From NCBI GenBank assembly GCA_947177395.1, contig CAMWUI010000012.1, forward strand, positions 1 through 64,000: 64,000 bases of DNA, given 5' to 3'. A program made the position numbers and the translations under genes. The DNA is from an uncultured Paraprevotella sp. GTDB lineage: Bacteria; Bacteroidota; Bacteroidia; Bacteroidales; Bacteroidaceae. Shown here piece after piece: positions 44,951 through 53,749 of the stretch (the first letter of the stretch is position 1; each line of letters begins with the position of its first letter). The notes under the pieces are model-generated. The model did not search any database. It worked only from the letters and a program-made list of their open reading frames with translations, and was not told the DNA's origin.

Positions 44951-47596
44951 TTATTCAAAATCCTTTTGCTGGCGTTCCACCTCTTTCAGGCGGTCGGCAG
45001 CGGAACCTGATGCCGTCTGTCCGGCTTTGTATTCGGTGCGGCGGTGGTGTTGCGGAGCGGCCGCTTCCTCGGATGGACTGAACAGCAACGGATATTCGGG
45101 TGCGACGGATGTAAGTTCCAGTACCGTTTCTGCGGGCGTGTGTTTACCCGGCCAGATGACGGAGGCATGTACACGGATGATGCCCGGACGTGTGGTACTG
45201 CGCAGCAGGACAGGGGCCGTTCCCCATTCTATCCGACGTGGATTGGTACCCGTCTGTTCGTCGCCTACTAATTCTCCTTCGCCTTCTACCCAGAATCGGA
45301 CGATACTGTTATTCAACCGCTTCACCGTGCCACGGCTGTCGGTCACGGATGCGATTATCGTGACGATGTCCGAACCGTCGGCACGTAGCGGACGTCCCTG
45401 CAGGTCAGCTTCCAGACGCAGCTGCGTGGGGCGTCGTGCGGGATGGAGTTTGTGTGAAACCACCACCTTTCCATTGCACAGTCCCTCGGCCAGCATGTAT
45501 GACTCTTCTTCCTTGCGTCCCATTGCCTTGTCCTTGTTGTGGGAGAAAACATTCCGGAACGTGATGGCCGGATGCGGCATGCCGCCCTCTGGTTGTGCCG
45601 TGCGGTAGTGGTACAGCGTGTCGCCCTTCGTACCGAAAGTGATGAGGCGCACAGTGTCACAGTTGGAGAACACCGTGATGTCTTCCGGCGAGAACGGTGT
45701 CAGTGCATTGGCGATGTGTATCATAGGTCCACTATCGGCCAGCGGGTTACGCTCGTCGGGGTCGCGCTGGGCGCAGAACATGTAGTATGAGGTCTTCGGT
45801 TGCCGATAGGCATCCATGATGCCGCCGTAGAACGGGTCGGGATGGTAGCCCCTCTGGTGGTCGAACGAGTGCCACAGTGCTCCGCCCACATGCTGACGCG
45901 GTGTTTGGTGTAACGTTTCGTAACAGGTGTAGGTGTAGGGCGGCGCGGCATAATGGCGGGCCTGCACCAACATTGGAACTTCGCCCCAACTGCGGCTCAC
46001 GCGGCTGGGCGAGTTGTGCGAATTCCAATTGTCTACATGGTCGCCCCATTCGCGGGTAAAGTAGCTTACAGCGGAGTCGGTCGGTGCTTTGCCCTCGCCG
46101 GGGTTCCCGTTGGCCGGATGCCGGAAGCGCACTTTATAGAACTGGCTGCCCCGTGCGCGTTCGTCACACGCCGTGTAACAGTAGGGGAACGGGTATTCCG
46201 CTTCTACCGTCTCTTTCACCTTCCGGGCGAAATCCTCGGGATACCATGTCTCGTTCAGAATGGGTTCCCACAGCCATACGCACGGGTGGTTGCGGTCGCG
46301 GCGCACCATCTGCCGGATGTTGTCGTACACCCGTTCGGCAAACGATGGTGCTTCGTTCCAGAACTGCCATCCCGGTGTGTTCACAATCACAAACAGTCCC
46401 AGTTCGTCGCAGGCATCCATGAAAGCCGGGTCTTGCGGATAGTGGGCATTGCGGATAACTTTCAGACCCGCGTCGCGCAGTTTCTTGGCATCGCGCCAAT
46501 GCAGGTTGTTGGGCAATGCGTTGCCGATGACGGCGAAGTCCTGATGGCGATTGGCTCCGATGAGCTTGCTCTCGTACGGGCGTCCGTTGAGCCAGAAACC
46601 GTCGGTGCCGCGAAACTCTACGCTCCGCACGCCGATGCGGCGCGCATATCCGTCCACAGTGCGGCCCTTACCGTCTTTCACTCGCACCTCCAGTCGGTAC
46701 AGATAGGGCGATTCCGGTGCCCAAAGGCGAGGCTGTTTCAGTGTGAATGTTTCGCTGAACGTGCCGGCCTGTTCCGCTGGCAGGTTCACGCGCCGGTTCA
46801 GACGTTGCACCACGTTGCCCGTGGTGTCTTTCAGCAGGTACTCGATTCGTCCGCCAAAGTTACGGCCGCTCCGGTTGCGCAGATGCAGGTCGAGGCGCAC
46901 GTCGGCCGAGCGTTCCGAAACACGGTTGTACGAAACGAACAGGCCCCCGCCTGCTTCCTCGTTCTCGTAGTTCGGGTCGGTGATGTACACCGGGTTGTGT
47001 GCTATGAGCCAGCAGTCGCGGTAGATGCCTCCGAAGTAGCAGAAGTCCAGCACGTCCTGTGCCTTTCCCGGCGGATACGACGGGTCGTCGCTGTTGTCGG
47101 CCTTTACGGCCAGTAGGTTGTCGGCTTCCGGTCGGATGCGGTCGGTTACGTCTACGATGGCCGGCAGGAATCCGCCGTAATGACGTAGCAGACATTCGCC
47201 GTTGAACCATATTTCCGACTTGCCCATGATGCCCTCGAAGTGGATGAATATCCGTTTCCCCGACAGATGTTTCTCGCCTGCGAAATGCTTGCGGTACCAC
47301 ACCGGTCCCTGATAGTTCACGCATCCGCTGGCTTCGGCGGGAAGAGTCTCTATGCCGTCCGGCAGCGATACCACCGCCCATCGGCTGTCGTCCAGGCTCT
47401 CGCTGCCTCCGTCGGGCAGGTCGCCTTTGTAGAAGCGCCACGCCGGGTTGAGCGACCGGACTTCACGTCCGCTGTTTTCCAGCGGATAGAATCCCGCCAC
47501 CGAGTAGCGGGGCGACTTGTCGGCTGCGCGGAGCATCCCGGCAGTACAACAGGTGGCGATCGTCAGCCATGTCAGTAATAATTGTCTTGCTTTCAT
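44951..47596 (-). CDS. Glycoside hydrolase family 2 protein, exported
   Basis: From MKARQLLLTWLTIATCC (47596; another ATG directly before it) the protein has about 881 residues and a clear signal peptide to about residue 27. The order is GH2 sugar-binding domain (WFNGECLLRHYGGFLPAIVDV), an immunoglobulin-like domain, and a TIM barrel from about 370 with the acid/base region EPILNETWYPED and FTREWGDHVDNW as likely nucleophile strand. One or more extra beta domains follow. It should cleave beta-galactoside or a related beta-linkage in the periplasm. There is no SusC/D pair nearby, so the polysaccharide is unknown. Confidence 0.85.
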   Translation of the reverse strand: MKARQLLLTWLTIATCCTAGMLRAADKSPRYSVAGFYPLENSGREVRSLNPAWRFYKGDLPDGGSESLDDSRWAVVSLPDGIETLPAEASGCVNYQGPVWYRKHFAGEKHLSGKRIFIHFEGIMGKSEIWFNGECLLRHYGGFLPAIVDVTDRIRPEADNLLAVKADNSDDPSYPPGKAQDVLDFCYFGGIYRDCWLIAHNPVYITDPNYENEEAGGGLFVSYNRVSERSADVRLDLHLRNRSGRNFGGRIEYLLKDTTGNVVQRLNRRVNLPAEQAGTFSETFTLKQPRLWAPESPYLYRLEVRVKDGKGRTVDGYARRIGVRSVEFRGTDGFWLNGRPYESKLIGANRHQDFAVIGNALPNNLHWRDAKKLRDAGLKVIRNAHYPQDPAFMDACDELGLFVIVNTPGWQFWNEAPSFAERVYDNIRQMVRRDRNHPCVWLWEPILNETWYPEDFARKVKETVEAEYPFPYCYTACDERARGSQFYKVRFRHPANGNPGEGKAPTDSAVSYFTREWGDHVDNWNSHNSPSRVSRSWGEVPMLVQARHYAAPPYTYTCYETLHQTPRQHVGGALWHSFDHQRGYHPDPFYGGIMDAYRQPKTSYYMFCAQRDPDERNPLADSGPMIHIANALTPFSPEDITVFSNCDTVRLITFGTKGDTLYHYRTAQPEGGMPHPAITFRNVFSHNKDKAMGRKEEESYMLAEGLCNGKVVVSHKLHPARRPTQLRLEADLQGRPLRADGSDIVTIIASVTDSRGTVKRLNNSIVRFWVEGEGELVGDEQTGTNPRRIEWGTAPVLLRSTTRPGIIRVHASVIWPGKHTPAETVLELTSVAPEYPLLFSPSEEAAAPQHHRRTEYKAGQTASGSAADRLKEVERQQKDFE

Positions 47597-47706
47597 CATA
47601 GTATCTTTTTTATGTATGTTTTTTATTGTAATGTCCCGGCATAAATGGCGATGAATGTATCCGTCGTCGGTGGAAATCAAATGAATGATTGTCCAGCGAA
47701 CAAAAA

Positions 47707-47740
47707 CAAATGTATCTATTTTCCTGCAATTCCGCAAAAA
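47707..47740 (-). promoter_or_regulatory. Promoter of the GH2 gene
   Basis: On the minus strand TTTG (within 47735-47740) is followed 20 bp later by TACATTTG (47707-47714), a strong Bacteroides-type promoter. The leader to the ATG at 47596 would be about 105 nt. Confidence 0.7.
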
Positions 47741-47827
47741 TCCCGTTAAATAAGTCACTATTTAAACTTATTCTTGCAATGGGGTAACTGTCAAACGAAC
47801 TGTCTGATGATTGGGCTGAGATATAAT

Positions 47828-47869
47828 TTTGTACACAACCGCAGCCCTCAATCCACGGTTGTGTACAAA
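47828..47869 (-). terminator. Terminator after the beta-helix protein gene
   Basis: TTTGTACACAACCG (47828-47841) and CGGTTGTGTACAAA (47856-47869) are a perfect 14-bp inverted repeat with a 14-nt loop, eight bases after the stop of the gene ending at 47878. Confidence 0.75.
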
Positions 47870-47877
47870 CTGGATTC

Positions 47878-49788
47878 TTATCGTTCTGAACTTGTAAGTG
47901 TGGCCGTGGCGTTTGTCGAGGAAGCATCGTTGACAATCGTATAGGACTTTCCTGATATGAGCTGCGGACAACTTATCATCACAGAGCCTCCGCCGGAATT
48001 ACCGCCGGGCCTCCATCCTCCACCGCCGGGACCACCGCCGGGACCGGACGCACCCCCGGATGTCGTTGTCGAAGTGTATTCGGTTGGGACAGTAAAGGAT
48101 GCAATTGTTTCGTCACCTGATCTGACCGAAATGTCGGTGTCGGCCTTAATGGTACCGCTACTCTTTACAAAAGCTTGTGTAGAACCGCTCTTGGTCGGAT
48201 AAGTATTACTGCCTCCGAATGCCAATACCGTACCTCCCGTAAGGTAAACGGCACATCCGCTTTCGGTGGCGGCGTCAAGTCCCATTTCCATTCCGCCAGC
48301 CCCCATTGTCCGGATATAGCCGCCGCTTATGGTGAGATTCCCGTTAGAGTCCAGGCCATCGCCGACCAATGAAATTACAGTGAGATTCCCGCCGCTGACG
48401 CGGAAGTCGTTTGATGAATTTATTCCGTCATCATAAGCCTTAACGAAAACCGTGCCGCCCTTTATGTCGAGGTCCTTTTTGCTTTCAATACCTTCGGCGT
48501 TATTTGTAGCTGTCGTGATATGAATGTCGCCATCGTTTATTATAACCCCACTGTCGGCTTTGATGCCTTTGGCCGACGATTTGTATTTGGAACTGATTCT
48601 GTCGGCCGAACCGGTATAGTTGTGATTCAGGGTGCCGTTGCTGTAAACAAGCATTCCGCCCGAGGTGGCTATTGCAGTCTTACCACCGTCGCATGTGAAA
48701 TGTCCGTCGCACGAGATTCCTTTGCCGCCGCTTCCCGTGGCTTTAAGGTCAAGACTGCCTCCGCTGATTGTGACATTGCCGTCAGCACCGATGCATGCCG
48801 GTGCTTTTGTCTTGTTTTTCGTACTGTCCCATATCCCGTTTGAATTTGAAATAAGATTCACGGTGCCGTCCGATATGACGATATCCGCATCGGCTTTCAT
48901 ACATTTTGCCGCATCGGCGGCCGTTACGACTGCAACCGTGCCGCCTTTCACCGTGAGTGTGCCGGTATCTTCCGCCTCGCGGTCTGTCTCGTCCTTGAAC
49001 GAAGTCTGTATACCGTCGTCGCCTGTACCGCTGATGTTGACTTCTCCGCTCTCCATCATAAAATATTGGCCGCAGTTGATACCGTCTTTAACGGCTCCGG
49101 TAATGTTGAGCGTCAGATTCTTGATCTCAACATATTCTTTTGCATAAATCGCATGTGATATATTGCCCTTCACCGTGAGCTGTCCTTTACCCTTGAGTTC
49201 GAGATGTCCCTTGCATTCAATGGCTCCTTTCTGGTTGCCGGAACCGTCGGACAGGAAATTGTCCGTACCGTTTTTAGCGCTTATGGCGATACGTTTACCG
49301 TTCTGAATGTCAATGGCCGCTCCTGCGGGATTGACAAGGGTAACACCTTGTAATTCTATCGTTGCCTTGTAAGAGCCGCAGAGCGATAAGGAACCGTCGG
49401 ACGATTCTCCCGAAAGGATATAGGAAATTTCGCCGCATGTAGTCTCCGAAACCAAATCGGACTGTGTGACGCTGACATGCGCACCCTCGGTTCTGACCTC
49501 GATATATTGGGCTATGTCGCCCGATACCGTTACTGTGGCAGAGGTGTCGGAATACGTTATTGTTACTGTGTTTGGAGACACGGTATCCTCGTTTACTGTA
49601 ATCTTTGACCACTGGGTGAGGTCGAACGTTCGTGAGGCGACCGTAATGTGTTCGCCAGTAAACGACATTTCTCCGGCAACGTCGGCCGGGAAACTGTATG
49701 TCACGTTGCCGTTGCTGAACTTTATGGTTTGGGCCTGTGCCAGCAGCGAGCACACGGCCGTTGCGGCAAGAATCGTATATTTCTTCAT
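47878..49788 (-). CDS. Secreted right-handed beta-helix protein (Cthe_2159/PF14262 type)
   Basis: From MKKYTILAATAVCSLLAQAQ (49788) the protein has 636 residues and a signal peptide of 20. A small beta domain is followed by a long series of strand-turn repeats of the form DGGTVNISG-GNLTVTG (for example VKGGTVAVVTAADAAKC and ISGGSLDLKATGSGG), as in Cthe_2159, which binds cellulose or pectin-like glycans. Near the end there is a Gly/Pro-rich linker (GGPGGGGWRPGGNSGGG) and a final beta segment. It may be a surface adhesin or carbohydrate binder. It follows the small secreted protein by 7 bp. Confidence 0.8.
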   Translation of the reverse strand: MKKYTILAATAVCSLLAQAQTIKFSNGNVTYSFPADVAGEMSFTGEHITVASRTFDLTQWSKITVNEDTVSPNTVTITYSDTSATVTVSGDIAQYIEVRTEGAHVSVTQSDLVSETTCGEISYILSGESSDGSLSLCGSYKATIELQGVTLVNPAGAAIDIQNGKRIAISAKNGTDNFLSDGSGNQKGAIECKGHLELKGKGQLTVKGNISHAIYAKEYVEIKNLTLNITGAVKDGINCGQYFMMESGEVNISGTGDDGIQTSFKDETDREAEDTGTLTVKGGTVAVVTAADAAKCMKADADIVISDGTVNLISNSNGIWDSTKNKTKAPACIGADGNVTISGGSLDLKATGSGGKGISCDGHFTCDGGKTAIATSGGMLVYSNGTLNHNYTGSADRISSKYKSSAKGIKADSGVIINDGDIHITTATNNAEGIESKKDLDIKGGTVFVKAYDDGINSSNDFRVSGGNLTVISLVGDGLDSNGNLTISGGYIRTMGAGGMEMGLDAATESGCAVYLTGGTVLAFGGSNTYPTKSGSTQAFVKSSGTIKADTDISVRSGDETIASFTVPTEYTSTTTSGGASGPGGGPGGGGWRPGGNSGGGSVMISCPQLISGKSYTIVNDASSTNATATLTSSER

Positions 49789-49795
49789 AGCGGCA

Positions 49796-50194
49796 TCAGA
49801 ATATGATTTTGTAAGTCTTGGTTTCACTTTTCCCGATATAGACGTCGGAAGGAAGAGCCTTGCGGGCTTCATCAATGGATGTGAATCTGCCCACTTTCGT
49901 ACCTGCCACCGTATAAAGTTCGACAGGTACGGGGCGCATCGCATTTATGTCGCCGATGTTCGATGCAAGCGATGTGAACCGCATGGATCTGATTTGGGAT
50001 ACTGGAATTTCCAGATCTACCGTATTCGATGTAAGGTGCAAGTTCCCGTTATTGTAATTCAGTTCAAGGTTGTCGGCGGCTACGGACAGTTCCGAGTTGT
50101 CGGACAAGAGAAAAGTAAGCCAGGGAAAATCCGAGGCGAAAGACGTCAAAGGGAGTATCAGAAACGCCACAATGAGTAATTTTTTTAGCTGCAT
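49796..50194 (-). CDS. Small secreted protein with a sorting-domain-like C-terminus
   Basis: The 132-residue protein has a signal peptide (MQLKKLLIVAFLILPLTSFA). The first domain (LTFLLSDNSELSVAADNLEL to QIRSMRFT) resembles by eye the N-terminal domain of the neighbouring beta-helix protein. The last 45 residues (VELYTVAGTKVGRF to YKIIF) look like the Bacteroidetes secretion/sorting domain in its short form. It is co-transcribed with the beta-helix gene. The function is unknown; a chaperone, co-adhesin or truncated relative are possible. Confidence 0.65.
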   Translation of the reverse strand: MQLKKLLIVAFLILPLTSFASDFPWLTFLLSDNSELSVAADNLELNYNNGNLHLTSNTVDLEIPVSQIRSMRFTSLASNIGDINAMRPVPVELYTVAGTKVGRFTSIDEARKALPSDVYIGKSETKTYKIIF

Positions 50195-50344
50195 AATGAG
50201 AATTTCTTAGTCGGTATAAATTTATTTATAAAAGACAGGAATGTTGTAATAAGGTTTAACCCCATGCTCGCAAAAATGCGATTCTTAATAGTTGTGTTCT
50301 AAGGACGAGTGGAACTTTAAGGGCTCTCAATATCTTCCTTCCCT

Positions 50345-50488
50345 TTCTCCCCTCAGGGAGTTTTTACCGAAATATCCTTCAAGGGTTCAGACTCTCTGTA
50401 AATCAGTGAGAAAAGGTTCAGCCTTCTTTCATCCTTTGTACCTGTGGAGCGCGGAGTCGCTACCGCGAGCCACAGGTATAAAAGGATG
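50345..50488 (-). repeat. Single Module C element with a long hairpin
   Basis: On the minus strand CTGAACC units lie at 50415-50421 and 50384-50390, 31 bp apart, with CTGATTTACAGAGAGT between, as in the elements at 23265 and 52028. The trailing part (TTTCGGTAAAAACTCCCTGA) also matches the 52-kb copy. Next to it CATCCTTT at 50430-50437 pairs with AAAGGATG at 50481-50488, and inside it ACCTGTGG with CCACAGGT, giving a long, strong hairpin. Together they fill most of the 302-bp gap before the DUF1846 gene; the rest, 50195-50344, shows nothing I can name. Confidence 0.75.
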
Positions 50489-50496
50489 CAGGTGGA

Positions 50497-51963
50497 TTAT
50501 TTGCGTTTTTTGGCAGGGTCGCAGGTGAGGCCTACGCCGAGTTTTTTGAAAATCTTGTGATCGACTTCACCGAGCATGACGGTCGAATGAACCTGACAGC
50601 CGTTGAGTTCGGGGAGTTTCTCGAGGGCACGGCGGCAATTGTCGTCGTGGGTCGAGAGCACGGCGAGGGTCACAAGCACTTCATCCGTGTGCAGTCGGGG
50701 GTTGTGGCTGCGCAGGTAGTTGATTTTGGTGTGCTGTATCGGTTCTATCATGGCTTGCGGGATGAGTTTAACGGTGTGGTCGATGCCGGCCAGATGTTTG
50801 ATGGCGTTGAGTATGAGGGCGGCGCTCGGACCGAGCAGATCAGAGGTGGAACCGGTGGTGATGGTGCCGTCGGCAAGTTCGATAGCCGAGCAAGGCACTC
50901 CCTCGGCAGCAGCGCGGTCGCGGGCGGCAGCTATCGGGCGGCGATAGCTGATGTCAATCTTGGCCTGCTTAAAGAGCAGTCCTATCTTATTGACCTCGGA
51001 CTCGTTGGTGTCGCCGCACGCCATCGCGTTGAGGGCGGTGAAGTAACGGCGGATGATTTCATTGTTGGAGGCGCGGCAGCAGATTTCGTCGTCGTCGATA
51101 CAGAATCCTACCATGTTGACGCCCATGTCGGTAGGCGATTTGTAAGGGTTCTCGCCGTAGATGCCCTCGAACAGCGCGTTGAGCACGGGGAATATCTCGA
51201 TGTCGCGGTTGTAGTTTATGGCCGACATGCCGTAGGCTTCGAGATGGAAGGGGTCGATCATGTTCACGTCGTTGAGATCGGCCGTGGCGGCTTCGTAGGC
51301 GATGTTGACGGGGTGTTTGAGCGGGAGGTTCCACACGGGGAATGTCTCGAACTTGGCATAGCCGGCCTCGATGCCGCGCTTGTGCTCGTTGTAGAGCTGG
51401 CTGAGGCACACTGCCATCTTGCCGCTTCCGGGCCCCGGGGCGGTGACTATCACGAGCGGACGGGTAGTCTCGATGTAATCGTTGTGGCCGAAACCTTCGT
51501 CGGAAGTGATGAGGCCGACATTGCTGGGGTAGCCTTCGATGGTGTAGTGGATGTATGAGCGTATGCCCATGCGTTCGAGGCGTTCGCGGTAGGCGTCGGT
51601 GCTGCGCTGGCCGTTGTAGTGAGTGATGACTACGGAGCTTACGAGCAAATCCCGTTTCATGAACTCCTCACGCAAGCGGAGCACGTCCATGTCGTAGGTG
51701 ATACCGAGGTCCTGGCGGACTTTGTTTTTCTCGATGTCAACGGCCGAAATCACTATCACTATTTCGGCCTGGTCCCGCAACTGGCTGAGCATACGTAACT
51801 TGCTGTCAGGCTGAAAGCCCGGCAACACGCGGCTTGCATGATAATCATCGAATAATTTTCCTCCGAGTTCGAGGTAAAGTTTGTTGCCAAACTGAGCGAT
51901 GCGCTCCTTGATGTGTTCTGACTGTATCCGCAGATACTTGTCGTTGTTGAATCCGTTCTTCAT
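50497..51963 (-). CDS. DUF1846 family protein
   Basis: This 488-residue protein matches the DUF1846 (PF08903) family along its length: the start MKNGFNNDKYLRIQSEHI, the P-loop-like TAPGPGSGKMAVCLSQLY near 190 and NPRLHTDEVLVTLAVLSTHD near 425. The middle has VNMVGFCIDDDE. The glycine-rich loop suggests nucleotide binding, but the reaction is not known. There is no signal peptide. It has its own strong promoter, 10 bp away, and is flanked on both sides by the modular repeats. Confidence 0.85.
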   Translation of the reverse strand: MKNGFNNDKYLRIQSEHIKERIAQFGNKLYLELGGKLFDDYHASRVLPGFQPDSKLRMLSQLRDQAEIVIVISAVDIEKNKVRQDLGITYDMDVLRLREEFMKRDLLVSSVVITHYNGQRSTDAYRERLERMGIRSYIHYTIEGYPSNVGLITSDEGFGHNDYIETTRPLVIVTAPGPGSGKMAVCLSQLYNEHKRGIEAGYAKFETFPVWNLPLKHPVNIAYEAATADLNDVNMIDPFHLEAYGMSAINYNRDIEIFPVLNALFEGIYGENPYKSPTDMGVNMVGFCIDDDEICCRASNNEIIRRYFTALNAMACGDTNESEVNKIGLLFKQAKIDISYRRPIAAARDRAAAEGVPCSAIELADGTITTGSTSDLLGPSAALILNAIKHLAGIDHTVKLIPQAMIEPIQHTKINYLRSHNPRLHTDEVLVTLAVLSTHDDNCRRALEKLPELNGCQVHSTVMLGEVDHKIFKKLGVGLTCDPAKKRK

Positions 51964-51972
51964 AACGGACTA

Positions 51973-52004
51973 CAAAATTAGTCTATTTTGCCGGTTTTAG
52001 CAAA
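51973..52004 (-). promoter_or_regulatory. Promoter of the DUF1846 gene
   Basis: On the minus strand TTTG (52001-52004), 20 bp, then TAATTTTG (51973-51980). This gives a leader of only a few bases before the ATG at 51963. Module C of the repeat locus begins 24 bp further upstream. Confidence 0.72.
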
Positions 52005-52027
52005 TAATTGTGCGGAATATGAATCCG

Positions 52028-52130
52028 CTGAAAGGCACCTGAAGGGAGACTGAAGGATGGCTGAACCTTTTTTCGCTGATTTACAGAGAGTCTGAACCAT
52101 TGAAGAATGTTTCGGAAAAAACTCTCTGTA
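52028..52130 (+). repeat. Module C, second full copy, with hairpin
   Basis: CTGAA units at 52028, 52039, 52050 and 52061 are 11 bp apart; the next, at 52092, is 31 bp after the fourth, as in the copy at 23265. TACAGAGAGT (52082-52091) and ACTCTCTGTA (52121-52130) form a perfect inverted repeat around the last CTGAACC unit. The element lies just upstream of the DUF1846 promoter and is followed by a GGGGGAGGA stretch, as in the first copy. Confidence 0.8.
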
Positions 52131-52174
52131 GGGGGAGGAGGGAACCGTAAACCGAGCATTTGTTAAACCGCAAA

Positions 52175-52310
52175 CTGTCCGCTTGCCGAATGGACAGTTG
52201 ATCACTCATCGAGTCGTAAGCTGTTCACTTGGGAAGTGGAGTGCTGTTCACTTGGTGTAGTGGAATGCTGTCCACTTGGGATAGTGGAGTGCTGTTCACT
52301 TGCCAAGCCG
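52175..52310. repeat. Module B in reverse, six units
   Basis: CTGTTCAC-type units (the reverse complement of GTGAACAG) stand at 52175, 52198, 52221, 52244, 52268 and 52292, at 23- or 24-bp steps. The first two are degenerate. The unit count and sequence match the array at 22911-23048, but the orientation is opposite. Confidence 0.78.
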
Positions 52311-52325
52311 TAAGTTGTCGGGAGT

Positions 52326-52440
52326 GGATAGTATTCCTTACTCCCTCAGGATTGTATTCCTTGGTATCTCATGAATACTATCGTGGGCACCTAAGGGATG
52401 CATTCGTAAGACCCTAAGGATTGTATTCCTTAGCCCGCTC
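52326..52440. repeat. Module A, second copy, five 23-bp units
   Basis: Five units begin at 52326, 52349, 52372, 52395 and 52418, each exactly 23 bp. Typical form is GGATTGTATTCCTTAG; the third and fourth are in the opposite sense (GAATACTATCG). They match the five-unit array at 22796-22900. This array ends 14 bp before the stop of the next gene. Confidence 0.8.
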
Positions 52441-52453
52441 CGACAGAGAAAGG

Positions 52454-53029
52454 TCAGGCCGCAACTTCGTCTATCTGTGCCAGAATGTCGCGATAAGTGT
52501 CGAGAAGCCTGCGGCGGAACCTGAGACCGAAGCAAAGTCCGACGGCGAACCCCACCGAGATGCTGAAAAGAAGGACCGCGCGGTCACCCTCCTGTGTGGA
52601 GAATATTTCGTAGCAGTACCATACCATCCACACAGCCACCATGGGTATGCCTATCCGAAGCCAGTCGTGTTCCAGTTTCATGCTTTTAGCCACCTTGCGG
52701 CGCACGTCGAGCAGATTGCCGTTCATGATGTCGGAGCCGTTCAGGTAAGAGTTCACGTAAAGCGTATAGGCCGCGGTCGTGAGAAAAAGTCCGGTCGTTG
52801 CCATCCAGAAGACCATTGACAGTCCCATGCTTCGACAAAGAAAAAAGTAGTTGGGTATCATTATGATACACAGGACGACGATGAACAAGTACTTCTGTCT
52901 GAGGAACGACAGACCCGTACGCATCGATCGGCGCATCAGCCGGTCGTTGATGATGGTCTCTTTCTCTATTTTGCGGTTGAGCACAGACAGCAGGCTGCGC
53001 ATTTCTTCCAGTTCCTGAATATTTTCCAT
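52454..53029 (-). CDS. Membrane protein paired with an ECF sigma factor
   Basis: The 191-residue protein has a coiled, charged N-terminus (MENIQELEEMRSLLSVLNRK) and four hydrophobic stretches: about 46-65 (YLFIVVLCIIMIPNYFFLC), 68-90, 125-140 and 150-170. It ends in a basic helix. It starts 21 bp after the sigma factor stop and lies where an anti-sigma factor would lie. Its fold does not resemble the common FecR or zinc-binding anti-sigma factors, so regulation of the sigma factor is inferred only from the pairing. Confidence 0.65.
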   Translation of the reverse strand: MENIQELEEMRSLLSVLNRKIEKETIINDRLMRRSMRTGLSFLRQKYLFIVVLCIIMIPNYFFLCRSMGLSMVFWMATTGLFLTTAAYTLYVNSYLNGSDIMNGNLLDVRRKVAKSMKLEHDWLRIGIPMVAVWMVWYCYEIFSTQEGDRAVLLFSISVGFAVGLCFGLRFRRRLLDTYRDILAQIDEVAA

Positions 53030-53050
53030 TTTTCAATTCTTTTCTTCTTG

Positions 53051-53524
53051 TTATTTCATTCGTTTTAATTGTTCCTTGATTCTAAACAGCCGGACGGAAA
53101 CGTTCTTGGCCGTTATGCCGACGATGGCCCCGATCTCCTCGTAACTCATGTTCTCGAGCCAGAGTAGCACGATGGCGCGGTCGAAGGGCTTGAGCAGGCT
53201 TATCCTCTTGTGCAGCAGGGAAATCTGTCGGGTGTCCTCGTCCGTGTCCTCGAAGAGATTCACGTCCATGGTCAGCGGCACCGGGCGCGGTCGGCGTTTC
53301 TTCCGGTCGGCGGATATGCACGTGTTCAAACAGACACGGTAGATCCATGTCTTCAGGTCGCTGCGGCCTTCAAACGAATCGAAACCTTTCCATAGATGGA
53401 TGAGCGTTTCCTGAAAAAGTTCGCCCACTTCGTCCTGGTTGTTGGAGAACATATAGCATACGGTGTATATCAGGTTCTTGTGCGTCTTGACAATTTGCGC
53501 AAACCGGGTTTCCTGTGTCTTCAT
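53051..53524 (-). CDS. ECF-type RNA polymerase sigma factor
   Basis: The protein has about 157 residues from MKTQETRFAQ (53524); another ATG six codons earlier is possible. Region 2 is clear (NLIYTVCYMFSNNQDEVGELFQ, then FEGRSDLKTWIYRVCLN). Region 4 is a helix-turn-helix (MSYEEIGAIVGITAKNVSVRL). Such factors direct polymerase to a small set of promoters in response to envelope signals. There is no SusC/FecR partner as in glycan-sensing sigma factors; the neighbour is a four-pass membrane protein. Confidence 0.88.
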   Translation of the reverse strand: MKTQETRFAQIVKTHKNLIYTVCYMFSNNQDEVGELFQETLIHLWKGFDSFEGRSDLKTWIYRVCLNTCISADRKKRRPRPVPLTMDVNLFEDTDEDTRQISLLHKRISLLKPFDRAIVLLWLENMSYEEIGAIVGITAKNVSVRLFRIKEQLKRMK

Positions 53525-53693
53525 TTTCTGTTTTTGAATCAAGTGACATCCTTTAGACGCAGGAAAGTTACAAAGACTACACGATTATCCGGCTTTTTTG
53601 CGGAAATAAAATATCAGAATCGGAACTTTCCGTCCGCCGGCTGTGTGTATTGAATGGTAAGCTGCTCATTCCCAGTATGCCGACAGGGGGGAC

Positions 53694-53724
53694 TTGACAA
53701 AGGCTTTTTCATGTTGTATATTTG
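53694..53724 (+). promoter_or_regulatory. Promoter of the VapE-like gene
   Basis: TTGAC (53694-53698) and TATATTTG (53717-53724) give a -33/-7 pair with about 19 bp between; the ATG follows at 53750. Confidence 0.6.
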
Positions 53725-53749
53725 CATCCGGAAACCAAAAATCTTATCT

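Noticed and set aside
45953-47116. 387-residue frame opposite the GH2 gene
   Set aside because: It lies wholly within the GH2 coding region and has no family motif, so it is a chance antisense frame.
50557-51558. Long 333-residue frame opposite the DUF1846 gene
   Set aside because: It is the shadow of a G/C-rich coding frame: Gly/Val/Asp-rich with no recognisable domain. The opposite strand encodes a full family member.
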